From positions 1 to 34,772 of the forward strand of contig JAWAPU010000001.1 in NCBI GenBank assembly GCA_038894275.1: a stretch of DNA of 34,772 nt, read 5' to 3'. The notes under the pieces were generated by a model. It did not search any database. It saw only the letters and a program-made list of their open reading frames with translations, and had not been told where the DNA came from. The translations under genes were made by a program, and so were the position numbers. Of the stretch, positions 8,356-14,877 are shown one piece after another (position 1 is the first letter of the stretch; each line of letters starts with the position of its first letter). This DNA is from JAWAPU01 sp038894275 (GTDB lineage: Archaea; Nanobdellota; Nanobdellia; UBA10117).

Positions 8356-8721
8356 ATGCTCAAAGAAGCTGAAGCTTTCAAATTTCGCATTCAAAAACTC
8401 AACGAGAGCGTCGATGATGCTCTCATAGTCGTAGAAGGACAAAAAGACAAAAAAGCATTGGAGCTTCTTTTAAAAGCTGAACTTTTCATACTTAACAAAC
8501 AAAAAAGAAGCCTTTACGAGGCTGCAGAAGAAATTGCAAAAAAAGGGAAAAAGGTGATATTAATGCTTGATGCAGATAGGAAAGGTAGAGACCTTGAAAG
8601 AAAACTTAGCATTTATCTTCAAAGCATGCGCATAGATGTACGAAAAGAAAGGCAAATTTTAAAATTGGCAAAAGTGCGCGCTGTTGAAGATTTAGCTTCT
8701 GCAGTTTCAGGACTTCTTTAG
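8356..8721 (+). CDS. small stand-alone Toprim protein
   Basis: A 121-residue protein consisting of one Toprim fold. The glutamate is in LIVVEGQKD (E27) and the metal-binding pair is in LMLDADRKG (D72, D74), with the usual helix between. Archaeal small Toprim proteins of this size are related to bacterial RNase M5 and to the catalytic core of DnaG; their biochemical role is poorly known, and 5S rRNA maturation or nucleic-acid cleavage is only a family-level guess. Its stop codon overlaps the first base of the Shine-Dalgarno site of dnaG, so it is co-transcribed with a second Toprim enzyme. The start fits a TATA-like element at 8312-8324. Confidence 0.85.
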   Translation: MLKEAEAFKFRIQKLNESVDDALIVVEGQKDKKALELLLKAELFILNKQKRSLYEAAEEIAKKGKKVILMLDADRKGRDLERKLSIYLQSMRIDVRKERQILKLAKVRAVEDLASAVSGLL

Positions 8722-8729
8722 GAGGTCAA

Positions 8730-9899
8730 ATGGGAAAAATAAGTCCTGTATCTATAAAATACGTGATACACGCTAATATCGAATTGACTGGCGCGGCAGA
8801 AAAGCCAGATATAATTGGCGCCATTTTTGGCCAAACAGAAGGTCTTCTTGGCGAAGAATTAGACTTGCGAGAATTGCAAAAATCTGGGAAAATTGGAAGA
8901 ATAGATGTTAAACTAGTTAATAAAGCAGGAAAAACCGAAGGCGAGATTTTACTTCCAAGTTCAATGGGTAAAACAGAAACAGCAATAATCGCCGCAGCAC
9001 TTGAAACTATAGAACGCGTAGGCCCCTGTGAAGCCAAAATACAAGTTTCAAAAATAGAGGATGTGCGAGTAGCAAAAAGAAATTATATAATTGAAAGAGC
9101 CAAAAATTTGCTTCAGCAAATGATATCTGCGATGCCTGATATCCAAGCTCTTACTAATTCATTGACACAAAATATTCGTGAAGCGGAAATTAATGAATAT
9201 GGGCCAGACAGATTGCCAGCTGGACCTGATATCGACGAAGCTGAAGAAATTATAATTGTCGAAGGCCGTGCAGACGTGATAAACTTACTTCGCTATGGCA
9301 TACGAAATGTTATTGGAATGAAAGGGGCAAAACCAACAAATACTATTGTTGAACTCACAAAGAAAAAGACAACTACTCTTTTTGTAGACGGAGATAGAGG
9401 CGGAGATTTGATTATTAAAAATTTAGCAAGTTTAACAGATTTGGATTTTGTAGCAAGAGCACCGGATGGAAAAGAAGTAGAAGAATTAACACAAAAAGAA
9501 ATTTTGAAGTCTTTGCGTTTGAAGATACCATGGGAGCAAGCAAAAAGCGAAATTAAAAACGGTTCTGAAGAAAACACCAAATTTATTATTAAAAAAGAGA
9601 TTAAAGAGCAAAAAGAAAGCACGCAAACAATGCTATTAAAGAATCTTACAGAAGAAGTGCTAGGAACTAGAGGCGCTTTAATTTTAGGAGATGATTTTAA
9701 TATTTTAGGACGAGTCCCTGTGAAAGAACTTGAAAATACGCTAACTAATCTGGACGGGGTAAAAGCAGTTGTTTTAGACGGAGAAGTAACTCCTGAGCTA
9801 GCCAAGTTAGCAGACACAAAAGATATCACTTATTTGGTAGCACAATCTGCAACGGCTAGACCGTACAAAGCAAAATTACTTCTTTTTAACAAATTTTAA
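8730..9899 (+). CDS. dnaG: archaeal DnaG-type Toprim primase
   Basis: A 389-residue archaeal DnaG. Archaea use PriSL as the replicative primase; archaeal DnaG has Toprim-based primase activity in vitro and is also associated with the exosome. The N-terminal archaeal domain includes GAIFGQTEGLLGEELDLREL and the KVSKIEDVRV-like stretch around 104-115. The Toprim glutamate is in VEGRAD (177-182) and the acidic pair in DGDRGGD (220-226). The C-terminal domain ends with VLDGEVTPELAKLAD and TYLVAQ. A strong Shine-Dalgarno GGAGGT at 8721-8726 sits four nt before the ATG and overlaps the stop of the Toprim gene. The 3' end overlaps the convergent PAP2 gene by 24 nt. Confidence 0.93.
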   Translation: MGKISPVSIKYVIHANIELTGAAEKPDIIGAIFGQTEGLLGEELDLRELQKSGKIGRIDVKLVNKAGKTEGEILLPSSMGKTETAIIAAALETIERVGPCEAKIQVSKIEDVRVAKRNYIIERAKNLLQQMISAMPDIQALTNSLTQNIREAEINEYGPDRLPAGPDIDEAEEIIIVEGRADVINLLRYGIRNVIGMKGAKPTNTIVELTKKKTTTLFVDGDRGGDLIIKNLASLTDLDFVARAPDGKEVEELTQKEILKSLRLKIPWEQAKSEIKNGSEENTKFIIKKEIKEQKESTQTMLLKNLTEEVLGTRGALILGDDFNILGRVPVKELENTLTNLDGVKAVVLDGEVTPELAKLADTKDITYLVAQSATARPYKAKLLLFNKF

Positions 9900-10364
9900 T
9901 ATTTTGTTTATATTTATTTTTTCTGTTAAAAACGCAAAAAGAAGCCCTAAAATAGACCCTGCCAAAACATCTGTAAACCAATGCAAATTTAATACCAATC
10001 TACTTAAACTTATTAAAACGGCCCAAATAAATAACCCACTTTTTAGCAATTTGTTTTTAGTAGGCCAAAGATAACTTATAAAAAAAGAAAGACCCGCATG
10101 ATTGCTTGGAAAAGAACCAGGGTTACCATTAGGGCGTTCCCTACCAGAAAAAAATTTTAATAATTCAAAAAATATTATCAAAAAAACAATCCATGCACCA
10201 GAATTTAAGTATTTTAGATCCTTTTCTTTTTTAAATTTTATAAGTTGCAACGCAAAAAAGAAAAATAAAAGCACAAATAATGAATAACTTATTACTAAAA
10301 ATACTTCTTTGATTAAAAGATGGTTCGTAAAAAAAAGCGAATTTACAGTTGCATCTATATCCAT
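9876..10364 (-). CDS. PAP2-family membrane phosphatase
   Basis: A 162-residue integral membrane phosphatase of the PAP2 superfamily, which removes phosphate from lipid phosphates or diphosphates. All three active-site motifs are visible: K-(6)-R-P at K70, R77 and P78; PSNH at 86-89 in place of the usual PSGH; and S-R-(5)-H-(3)-D at S121, R122, H128 and D132. About five hydrophobic segments surround them. The substitution of Gly by Asn in PSGH is conservative in position and occurs in family members. A role in recycling polyprenyl diphosphate after N-glycosylation is plausible given aglB and aglH in the window, but is inference. The start lies 8 nt after the stop of the CCA enzyme gene, so the pair is probably an operon. 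Confidence 0.87.
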   Translation of the reverse strand: MDIDATVNSLFFTNHLLIKEVFLVISYSLFVLLFFFFALQLIKFKKEKDLKYLNSGAWIVFLIIFFELLKFFSGRERPNGNPGSFPSNHAGLSFFISYLWPTKNKLLKSGLFIWAVLISLSRLVLNLHWFTDVLAGSILGLLFAFLTEKININKILKFVKKK

Positions 10365-10372
10365 TTTAGCGT

Positions 10373-11626
10373 TTATCTGTGCGTTATCAATTTTAGCCCA
10401 TACCTTTTAGCCAACTCTTTTGCAAGATCTTCTGGTTTTATATATTTTCGCTTTAATAAAACAACAAGCCTATTATTTTCAACCAAAGTTTTTTTCCATT
10501 TTCTTTTAAAACTTTCAATATGTTCGCTCTTTATGTTTAAAGGAGGGCCAATGTGTTTTTTTTCTTTTGGTAAAACTTCATTTTCGAATATATACCAAAA
10601 AAGAATTTTGGAATTAATTTGCCAATTTGCCTCCACTATTTTAAAATCCTCTTTTTCAAAATTGCTCCTTAAAATTTCAAATAATTTTTTTAATTTTGCA
10701 CCGACAACATCTTCTTTACCAAGCGGTTTTTTGCAAGAAAAGATAATTAATGGTCTGCTTTTAGCAAGTTTCTTTAAATCAGAAAACGCAAATTTTTTTA
10801 TTTTAAAAAATTTTAAAGAAGGTTTTTCAATAAATTCTTTTGCAGAATCTCTAAATTTGTTAAATTTTTCATAAGATAGTGCGGCGGCAGCATTTCTGTT
10901 TTTATCTATTGGGTCAATAAGTATTAATGGAGATTGAAGTTTATTTTGGTCTAAGGTCTTAAAAATTTCTTCTTTGCTTTTGTACTGATTTGATAAATCA
11001 ATTACTACTTGATCGGGCCATTTAGCTGCTGCTCGCAATACTTTTTCAAAAGAACCGTAATAAATAATTAAAAGATCTGCAACATGGCCGGAAAATCCAC
11101 CGATGTACGATTCTGCACCATAAACGTTATTGCTTTTCATAAATTGCTTTAATAAGCGAATTTCATTTTTGATTTTAGAACTATGTTTCTTAACAAATTC
11201 AACATGCAATGGAGAAAAATCTGTTAGATTTTTTGCTTCTTCTGCTTTCTTTATTTCTAAAACAGGAACAAATTCTAGCTCCAAGCCTTTATATTTTACC
11301 AGAAAATAATCGCGACTTCCTTTTAATTTAGTTGTATTCCATATCTTTTTTAAAATTTTATTGGCTAATTCAGAAATTTCAGCGCTTCTTTGCGCATAAA
11401 CTTCATAATCAAATTTTACAAAAAAATCTATATCTGAAAGTTTTGGCAACCAGGTGCCTTTAGCCACAGATCCGCCTAACGCAATTTTTATTTTTTTATT
11501 CAACAATTCTTTTTTATCAAATTTATTTTTTATTTCTTTAACTAATTTTTGGATTTTTTTAGTTTCTCTTTTTGAAGGAATGCAGATTTTTTTAGCGCTT
11601 CTTAGAATTTTAGCCAAGGAGGACAT
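10373..11626 (-). CDS. cca: archaeal class I CCA-adding tRNA nucleotidyltransferase
   Basis: A 417-residue enzyme that builds and repairs the 3' CCA of tRNAs without a nucleic-acid template. The nucleotidyltransferase signature IALGGSVAKGTW (48-59) is followed by S-D-I-D-F-F (D65, D67). The third carboxylate position appears as E118 in LELEFVPV, where the better-known archaeal enzymes have Asp. The size and C-terminal region, including PLNIKSEHIESFK, fit archaeal class I enzymes rather than the bacterial class II type. All five tRNA genes in this window lack an encoded CCA, so the enzyme is required. The ATG at 11626 has a TTAAAA element about 26 nt upstream (11650-11655). Confidence 0.93.
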   Translation of the reverse strand: MSSLAKILRSAKKICIPSKRETKKIQKLVKEIKNKFDKKELLNKKIKIALGGSVAKGTWLPKLSDIDFFVKFDYEVYAQRSAEISELANKILKKIWNTTKLKGSRDYFLVKYKGLELEFVPVLEIKKAEEAKNLTDFSPLHVEFVKKHSSKIKNEIRLLKQFMKSNNVYGAESYIGGFSGHVADLLIIYYGSFEKVLRAAAKWPDQVVIDLSNQYKSKEEIFKTLDQNKLQSPLILIDPIDKNRNAAAALSYEKFNKFRDSAKEFIEKPSLKFFKIKKFAFSDLKKLAKSRPLIIFSCKKPLGKEDVVGAKLKKLFEILRSNFEKEDFKIVEANWQINSKILFWYIFENEVLPKEKKHIGPPLNIKSEHIESFKRKWKKTLVENNRLVVLLKRKYIKPEDLAKELAKRYGLKLITHR

Positions 11627-11649
11627 AAAAATATAAAAACAAAAGACAT

Positions 11650-11655
11650 TAAAAC
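11650..11655. promoter_or_regulatory. TATA-like element between cca and tRNA-Val(CAC)
   Basis: TTAAAA here is about 26 nt from the cca ATG on the minus strand and about 23 nt from the mature 5' end of tRNA-Val(CAC) on the plus strand, so it may serve both. A second candidate for the tRNA, aaatataaaaa around 11630, would give a leader of about ten nt. Confidence 0.4.
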
Positions 11656-11674
11656 ACTTTTGCTTCTTTTATTT

Positions 11675-11756
11675 GGGCCCATGGTCTAGTGGTATGACGC
11701 TCGCTTCACAGGCGAGAGATCGCAGGTTCGAATCTTAGAAAATCCTGCTGGGCCCA
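11675..11756 (+). tRNA. tRNA-Val (anticodon CAC) with a 10-nt insertion in the T-arm
   Basis: Cloverleaf elements: acceptor GGGCCCA (11675-11681) pairs perfectly with TGGGCCC (11749-11755), and the discriminator is A11756. The anticodon stem CTCGC/GCGAG closes the loop TTCACAG, giving anticodon CAC, which reads Val GUG. The T-stem GCAGG (11722-11726) pairs with CCTGC (11744-11748), but the T-loop between them is 17 nt (11727-11743) instead of 7. Removing ten nt (for example cttagaaaat, 11734-11743) restores a standard TTCGAAT loop. The gene has no CCA. It may contain a very small non-canonical intron, an expanded loop, or an error. The discriminator directly abuts the stop codon of the convergent coiled-coil gene. 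Confidence 0.85.
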
Positions 11757-12641
11757 CTAGCTAATAACTACTGTTTTTACTGTAACCTTTTCTAAATACT
11801 CTAGTCTTTTCTTTAGTTCAGAAAGAATCGCATTATTTTCAGCCACAACAGATTGTAAATTTAAAAGAGTATTTATCTTATTTTCTGCATCATTTAATTG
11901 CATCTTCAAATTTTCAACAACAGATGCCAAATCGTTTAATGCAGACACGCTAATATTTAATTTCGAATTTAAAGCATCTACGCTAGTAAAAAAACTTTGC
12001 GCGGTTTTTTCTAAATTTTCTGATTTTTTGCTCAATTCCGCAGCAAATTCTTGAGACGTTTGTTGTTCGTGCTTTATGTCTTCACTATGCTTTGCTATGG
12101 CAACAAGACCTGCATTAATCCTGTCAAAATTTTTTAAATTTTTTTCACTCTGTTTCTTTAGATCCTTAGCATTTAAAGAAATTGTTTTTATTTCAGAAAC
12201 TAATGAATTCAGCGTATCTGAATTCCACGTATTTTCAATTACAGATACTTTTTCTTTTAGATTTTCTAAATCTTTGTTTAGCAAACTTATAATTTCTGTT
12301 AACTTAAGAGAGGTAACGTTTGTCTCTTTTCTTAAGTTTTCAGTTTTTGCGTTTATGTCTTTTTTATATGTTCCAATTTCTGTTTTAATTTCTTTCAATT
12401 CGCTTGTCAAATTATTTGTCGTTTTTGCTAAATTTGTTACTGCTGAACGCAATTTATCTATTTCTTTTTGTAAATCTTTATTATTGCTATATAATAAAGC
12501 CGTTTCTTTTTTAGAAGCCTTTAGGTTTTTTTCTAAACTTTTAATTTGTGCATTTGTTTTTTTTAAAGTTTTATTTTGGAAAGTCAGATTCTTTTCTAAA
12601 GCAGCTATTTTCTTTAATGGGTCCAGCAAGTTTTTTGGCAT
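11757..12641 (-). CDS. long coiled-coil protein next to scpAB
   Basis: A 294-residue protein that I do not recognise. It is nearly all heptad-patterned coiled coil: residues 15-135 are especially regular (K-x-L-E-K-N-L, L-Q-K-E-I-D-K-L), there is a less regular Ser/Thr/Asn-rich middle, and a final leucine-rich heptad region runs at 225-285. There is no signal peptide, transmembrane segment or cysteine. It lies downstream of scpB on the same strand with a 60-nt gap that contains TATA-like stretches, so it may have its own promoter. An architectural role with the SMC machinery is suggested only by location. Coiled-coil composition alone would also fit cytoskeletal or signalling scaffolds. Confidence 0.7.
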   Translation of the reverse strand: MPKNLLDPLKKIAALEKNLTFQNKTLKKTNAQIKSLEKNLKASKKETALLYSNNKDLQKEIDKLRSAVTNLAKTTNNLTSELKEIKTEIGTYKKDINAKTENLRKETNVTSLKLTEIISLLNKDLENLKEKVSVIENTWNSDTLNSLVSEIKTISLNAKDLKKQSEKNLKNFDRINAGLVAIAKHSEDIKHEQQTSQEFAAELSKKSENLEKTAQSFFTSVDALNSKLNISVSALNDLASVVENLKMQLNDAENKINTLLNLQSVVAENNAILSELKKRLEYLEKVTVKTVVIS

Positions 12642-12701
12642 ATTTTGTTTAAAATGTATATAAATAAAAAATTGCGTTGCTCCTGCTAAATAGTTAAGAT
12701 T

Positions 12702-13226
12702 TTATTGTTCGACTTCTTTAATTTTATTTTGCATTTCTTCAGAAAGCGGTAAAGTTTGCCCAGGTTCTAATTTAAAATATTCATAAAATTTTTTCGTAGG
12801 CTGTAACCATTTGCTTAGCCCAGATTTTTGGCTCTCTATAAATCCTTTTTCGATTAGAAGTTTTATGTGATTATATGCTTTATTTGACCTGACTCTAACC
12901 ACATCACATTGCCTGGCACCACCTCTCCAAGCAATATATGCCAAAGTTTCTAAAACAGATTTATCGAATTCAGGCGCAGCAGCCTCTTTTACAAACTCTA
13001 TATTTTCATCAGGAATTTTAAATTTCCAAATATCGCCTTCATTGATTAGTTTAATGCCTTTTCTATTTTCCCATTCTTTCTTTAACTCTTCTAAAATTGT
13101 TTTAATATCTTCTTTTAGTCCCAAATTTAATTTGTTAGCTAAAACATCTATGCCTACTCCTTCAGGTACGCAAAATAAGATAGATTCTATTTTTGCTTTA
13201 AGCTCATCCTTGTTTTCCATTTTCAT
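12702..13226 (-). CDS. scpB: segregation and condensation protein ScpB
   Basis: A 174-residue winged-helix dimer protein of the ScpB family, the KITE subunit that binds the ScpA kleisin in the SMC condensin complex. The first winged helix includes KIESILFCVPEGVGIDVLANKL. The second contains the family hallmark LETLAYIAWRGGARQCDVVRVRS followed by IKLLIEKGFIE. The frame extends three nt upstream to a TTG at 13229; the ATG at 13226 is preferred, and an ATG at 13220 is an alternative. The start overlaps the end of scpA by 23 nt, so the two are translationally coupled. Length is close to other prokaryotic ScpB proteins. Confidence 0.9.
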   Translation of the reverse strand: MKMENKDELKAKIESILFCVPEGVGIDVLANKLNLGLKEDIKTILEELKKEWENRKGIKLINEGDIWKFKIPDENIEFVKEAAAPEFDKSVLETLAYIAWRGGARQCDVVRVRSNKAYNHIKLLIEKGFIESQKSGLSKWLQPTKKFYEYFKLEPGQTLPLSEEMQNKIKEVEQ

Positions 13227-13977
13227 CAATTTCTCTAAATTTTTTATTTAATTGATCTTCATAAATATTAATTAAAATTTTACCAAAAGGTTCTTCTTGG
13301 TATAATTCTACTTTGTTTTCTTGAGCTAAGTGTAAAAGAGGCAATAAGGTCCAAATAATTTCTTTTTTTTCTTTGTTTGGTAAAAGTTCTTCAAAAAATA
13401 TTTTATTTTTTCGGAACTTTTTAACAAACATTTTTAGTTTTTGAATTAAATTTTCAATTTTTTCCCAAATGTCTATTTTTTTAACAGGGATTTTTGGGGG
13501 GTCCTTTGGGCGCATTTCCGCCCACTTTTGCTTCCTTCTTTCATCAACCTCAAGAGCCTTTCTTAATGCGTCTATTAGTTCTGTTAAGGTTACTTTTCTT
13601 TTCCGAGGCAAAGGCGTTTTAATGTCTATGCTTGCCTTAGTAAATCTTTTTTCTATATCTACTTGATTTTCTTCAAAATCATCTTCAACAAAATTTTCAG
13701 GGTTTGTCAGCGCAAGAAGCTGCTCGAGTCCAATACGTTCTGCTTTTAATTTTAACAAAATTGCTGCAGCTAAAATAACCTTGCCAGATAATTTAAAATT
13801 CATCTCTTTTAATTTCGAAATTAAATTAAGATATTCTTGAGCTAAAATGCTAATGTCTATATCCCAGGGATCTATTTTTCCTTCACGAACTAATTCGTAA
13901 ATAAGAGATTGCCAAGTAATATCGTCTTCCTGAAATATTATTTGTTGAAAGATTTGTGAAGTTGCCATGGCCAACAT
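13204..13977 (-). CDS. scpA: segregation and condensation protein ScpA (kleisin)
   Basis: A 257-residue kleisin that bridges SMC heads. The N-terminal region WQSLIYELVREGKIDPWDIDISILAQEYL, with the D-P-W-D-I-D-I motif, and the following KLSGKVILAAAILLKLKAE are diagnostic of ScpA. A variable acidic and basic middle leads to a C-terminal winged helix (about 190-250) that would bind the SMC cap. Two in-frame ATG codons occur, at 13977 and 13968; the first fits a tttttaaac box about 24 nt upstream (13997-14005). It overlaps scpB by 23 nt and lies divergently from the tRNA-iMet/rnhB/smc run, so all three condensin subunits are within five kilobases. Confidence 0.9.
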   Translation of the reverse strand: MLAMATSQIFQQIIFQEDDITWQSLIYELVREGKIDPWDIDISILAQEYLNLISKLKEMNFKLSGKVILAAAILLKLKAERIGLEQLLALTNPENFVEDDFEENQVDIEKRFTKASIDIKTPLPRKRKVTLTELIDALRKALEVDERRKQKWAEMRPKDPPKIPVKKIDIWEKIENLIQKLKMFVKKFRKNKIFFEELLPNKEKKEIIWTLLPLLHLAQENKVELYQEEPFGKILINIYEDQLNKKFREIDENGKQG

Positions 13978-14018
13978 TTTTTAATCGCCTTTCCTATTTT
14001 TAAACTTTAAACAATAAT

Positions 14019-14028
14019 CTTAAAAATG
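14019..14028 (+). promoter_or_regulatory. TATA-like box for initiator tRNA and rnhB
   Basis: cttaaaaatg is centred about 25 nt before the mature 5' end of the initiator tRNA. If used, transcription would start at or next to the tRNA's first base, giving a precursor with little or no 5' leader that could run on into rnhB. Confidence 0.45.
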
Positions 14029-14048
14029 AATATGTTATTGAAATTTTT

Positions 14049-14123
14049 AGCGGGGTAGGGCAGTCTGGAGTGCCCGTTGGGCTCATAACCCAAAGGTCGT
14101 TGGTTCAAATCCAACCCCCGCTA
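14049..14123 (+). tRNA. initiator tRNA-Met (anticodon CAT)
   Basis: Acceptor AGCGGGG (14049-14055) pairs with CCCCGCT, with discriminator A14123. The anticodon stem TTGGG/CCCAA closes the loop CTCATAA, giving CAT. The T-arm is GTTGG-TTCAAAT-CCAAC. The A1-U72 end pair and the three consecutive G-C pairs next to the anticodon loop are the classic archaeal initiator features, so this is the translation-start tRNA rather than elongator Met or the Ile2 form. No CCA is encoded. The next gene, rnhB, starts only four nt after the discriminator base. Confidence 0.95.
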
Positions 14124-14127
14124 CTTT

Positions 14128-14793
14128 ATGAAAATTTGCGGTGTCGATGAAGCGGGCAGAGGGCCTGTTATAGGACCTTTAGTGATTTGCGCTTATTGTT
14201 TAGAAGAAAAAAATTTACAAAATTTGCATAATTTAAAGATTAAAGAATCTAAACAATTAAACGAAAAACAAAGAAAAAAAGCTTTTGAAAAATTAAAGAA
14301 ACTTTCTACAGATTTCAAGTATGCAGTTATAAGTGCGAAAGAAATAGACAGAAATTCAGAAAACGGTATAAATTTAAATCAATTAGAAGCAAAAAAAATC
14401 GCGGAACTTTTAGACGAACTTTTGCCCGACGTCGTCTATATCGATTCTCCAACTTCTCCTGATGGCAATAAATTTTCTATGATGGTTAAAGAAAATCTTT
14501 TGCATAAAAATATAAACCTGTTTTCTGGACATTATGCAGATATTAAATATCCTATTGTTGCAGCAGCATCAATTATTGCAAAAGTAATACGAGACGAAGA
14601 AATAGAGGCAATTCATAAAGAATTAGGTATGAATTTTGGTTCCGGTTATCCTGCAGACCCAATAACAATTCAATTTTTAAAAAATAATTGGGACAATCCA
14701 AAAGTCTCTGAATATATAAGAAAAAGCTGGGGTACGATTAAAGAATTAGAAAAACGCAAGATACAAAGATTATTAAGCGATTTTGAAAATTAA
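14128..14793 (+). CDS. rnhB: ribonuclease HII
   Basis: A 221-residue RNase H type 2 that cuts RNA in RNA-DNA hybrids and removes ribonucleotides from DNA. The N-terminal DEAGRG motif is at residues 7-12 (D7, E8), the third acid is D106 in VYIDSP, and the fourth is in the ASIIAKVIRDEEI helix (D156). This is the complete catalytic set of archaeal RNase HII. The ATG lies four nt after the end of tRNA-iMet, with no room for a promoter or Shine-Dalgarno site between them. The message must therefore come from the tRNA promoter, and cutting at the tRNA 3' end would leave an almost leaderless mRNA. smc follows on the same strand after 84 nt. Confidence 0.95.
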   Translation: MKICGVDEAGRGPVIGPLVICAYCLEEKNLQNLHNLKIKESKQLNEKQRKKAFEKLKKLSTDFKYAVISAKEIDRNSENGINLNQLEAKKIAELLDELLPDVVYIDSPTSPDGNKFSMMVKENLLHKNINLFSGHYADIKYPIVAAASIIAKVIRDEEIEAIHKELGMNFGSGYPADPITIQFLKNNWDNPKVSEYIRKSWGTIKELEKRKIQRLLSDFEN

Positions 14794-14877
14794 ATATTTT
14801 AAATTTCTAGTTTTAAAAATAAAATGGCTTGTCTTTAGTTGCAAAATCTTAAAAAAGACTTTTATTTTTTTAAAATT

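Noticed and set aside
9293..9829. 178-residue minus-strand open frame within dnaG
   Set aside because: Antisense shadow of a clear DnaG gene; no start signal or family motif.
10320..10874. 184-residue plus-strand open frame
   Set aside because: It is antisense to the cca gene, Phe/Ser-rich as expected for the complement of Lys/Glu-rich coding sequence, and shows no domain.
11722..11748. A standard bulge-helix-bulge intron in tRNA-Val(CAC)
   Set aside because: Ten nt cannot hold the usual four-bp central helix with loop and two bulges, so only a relaxed or non-intron explanation remains.
12076..12663. 195-residue plus-strand open frame
   Set aside because: It is the complement of the coiled-coil gene and shows the same antisense Phe/Ser/Leu bias.
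14839..14877. Upstream TTG start for SMC
   Set aside because: The ATG at 14878 begins at the conserved first strand of the SMC head; the TTG extension adds non-family residues.
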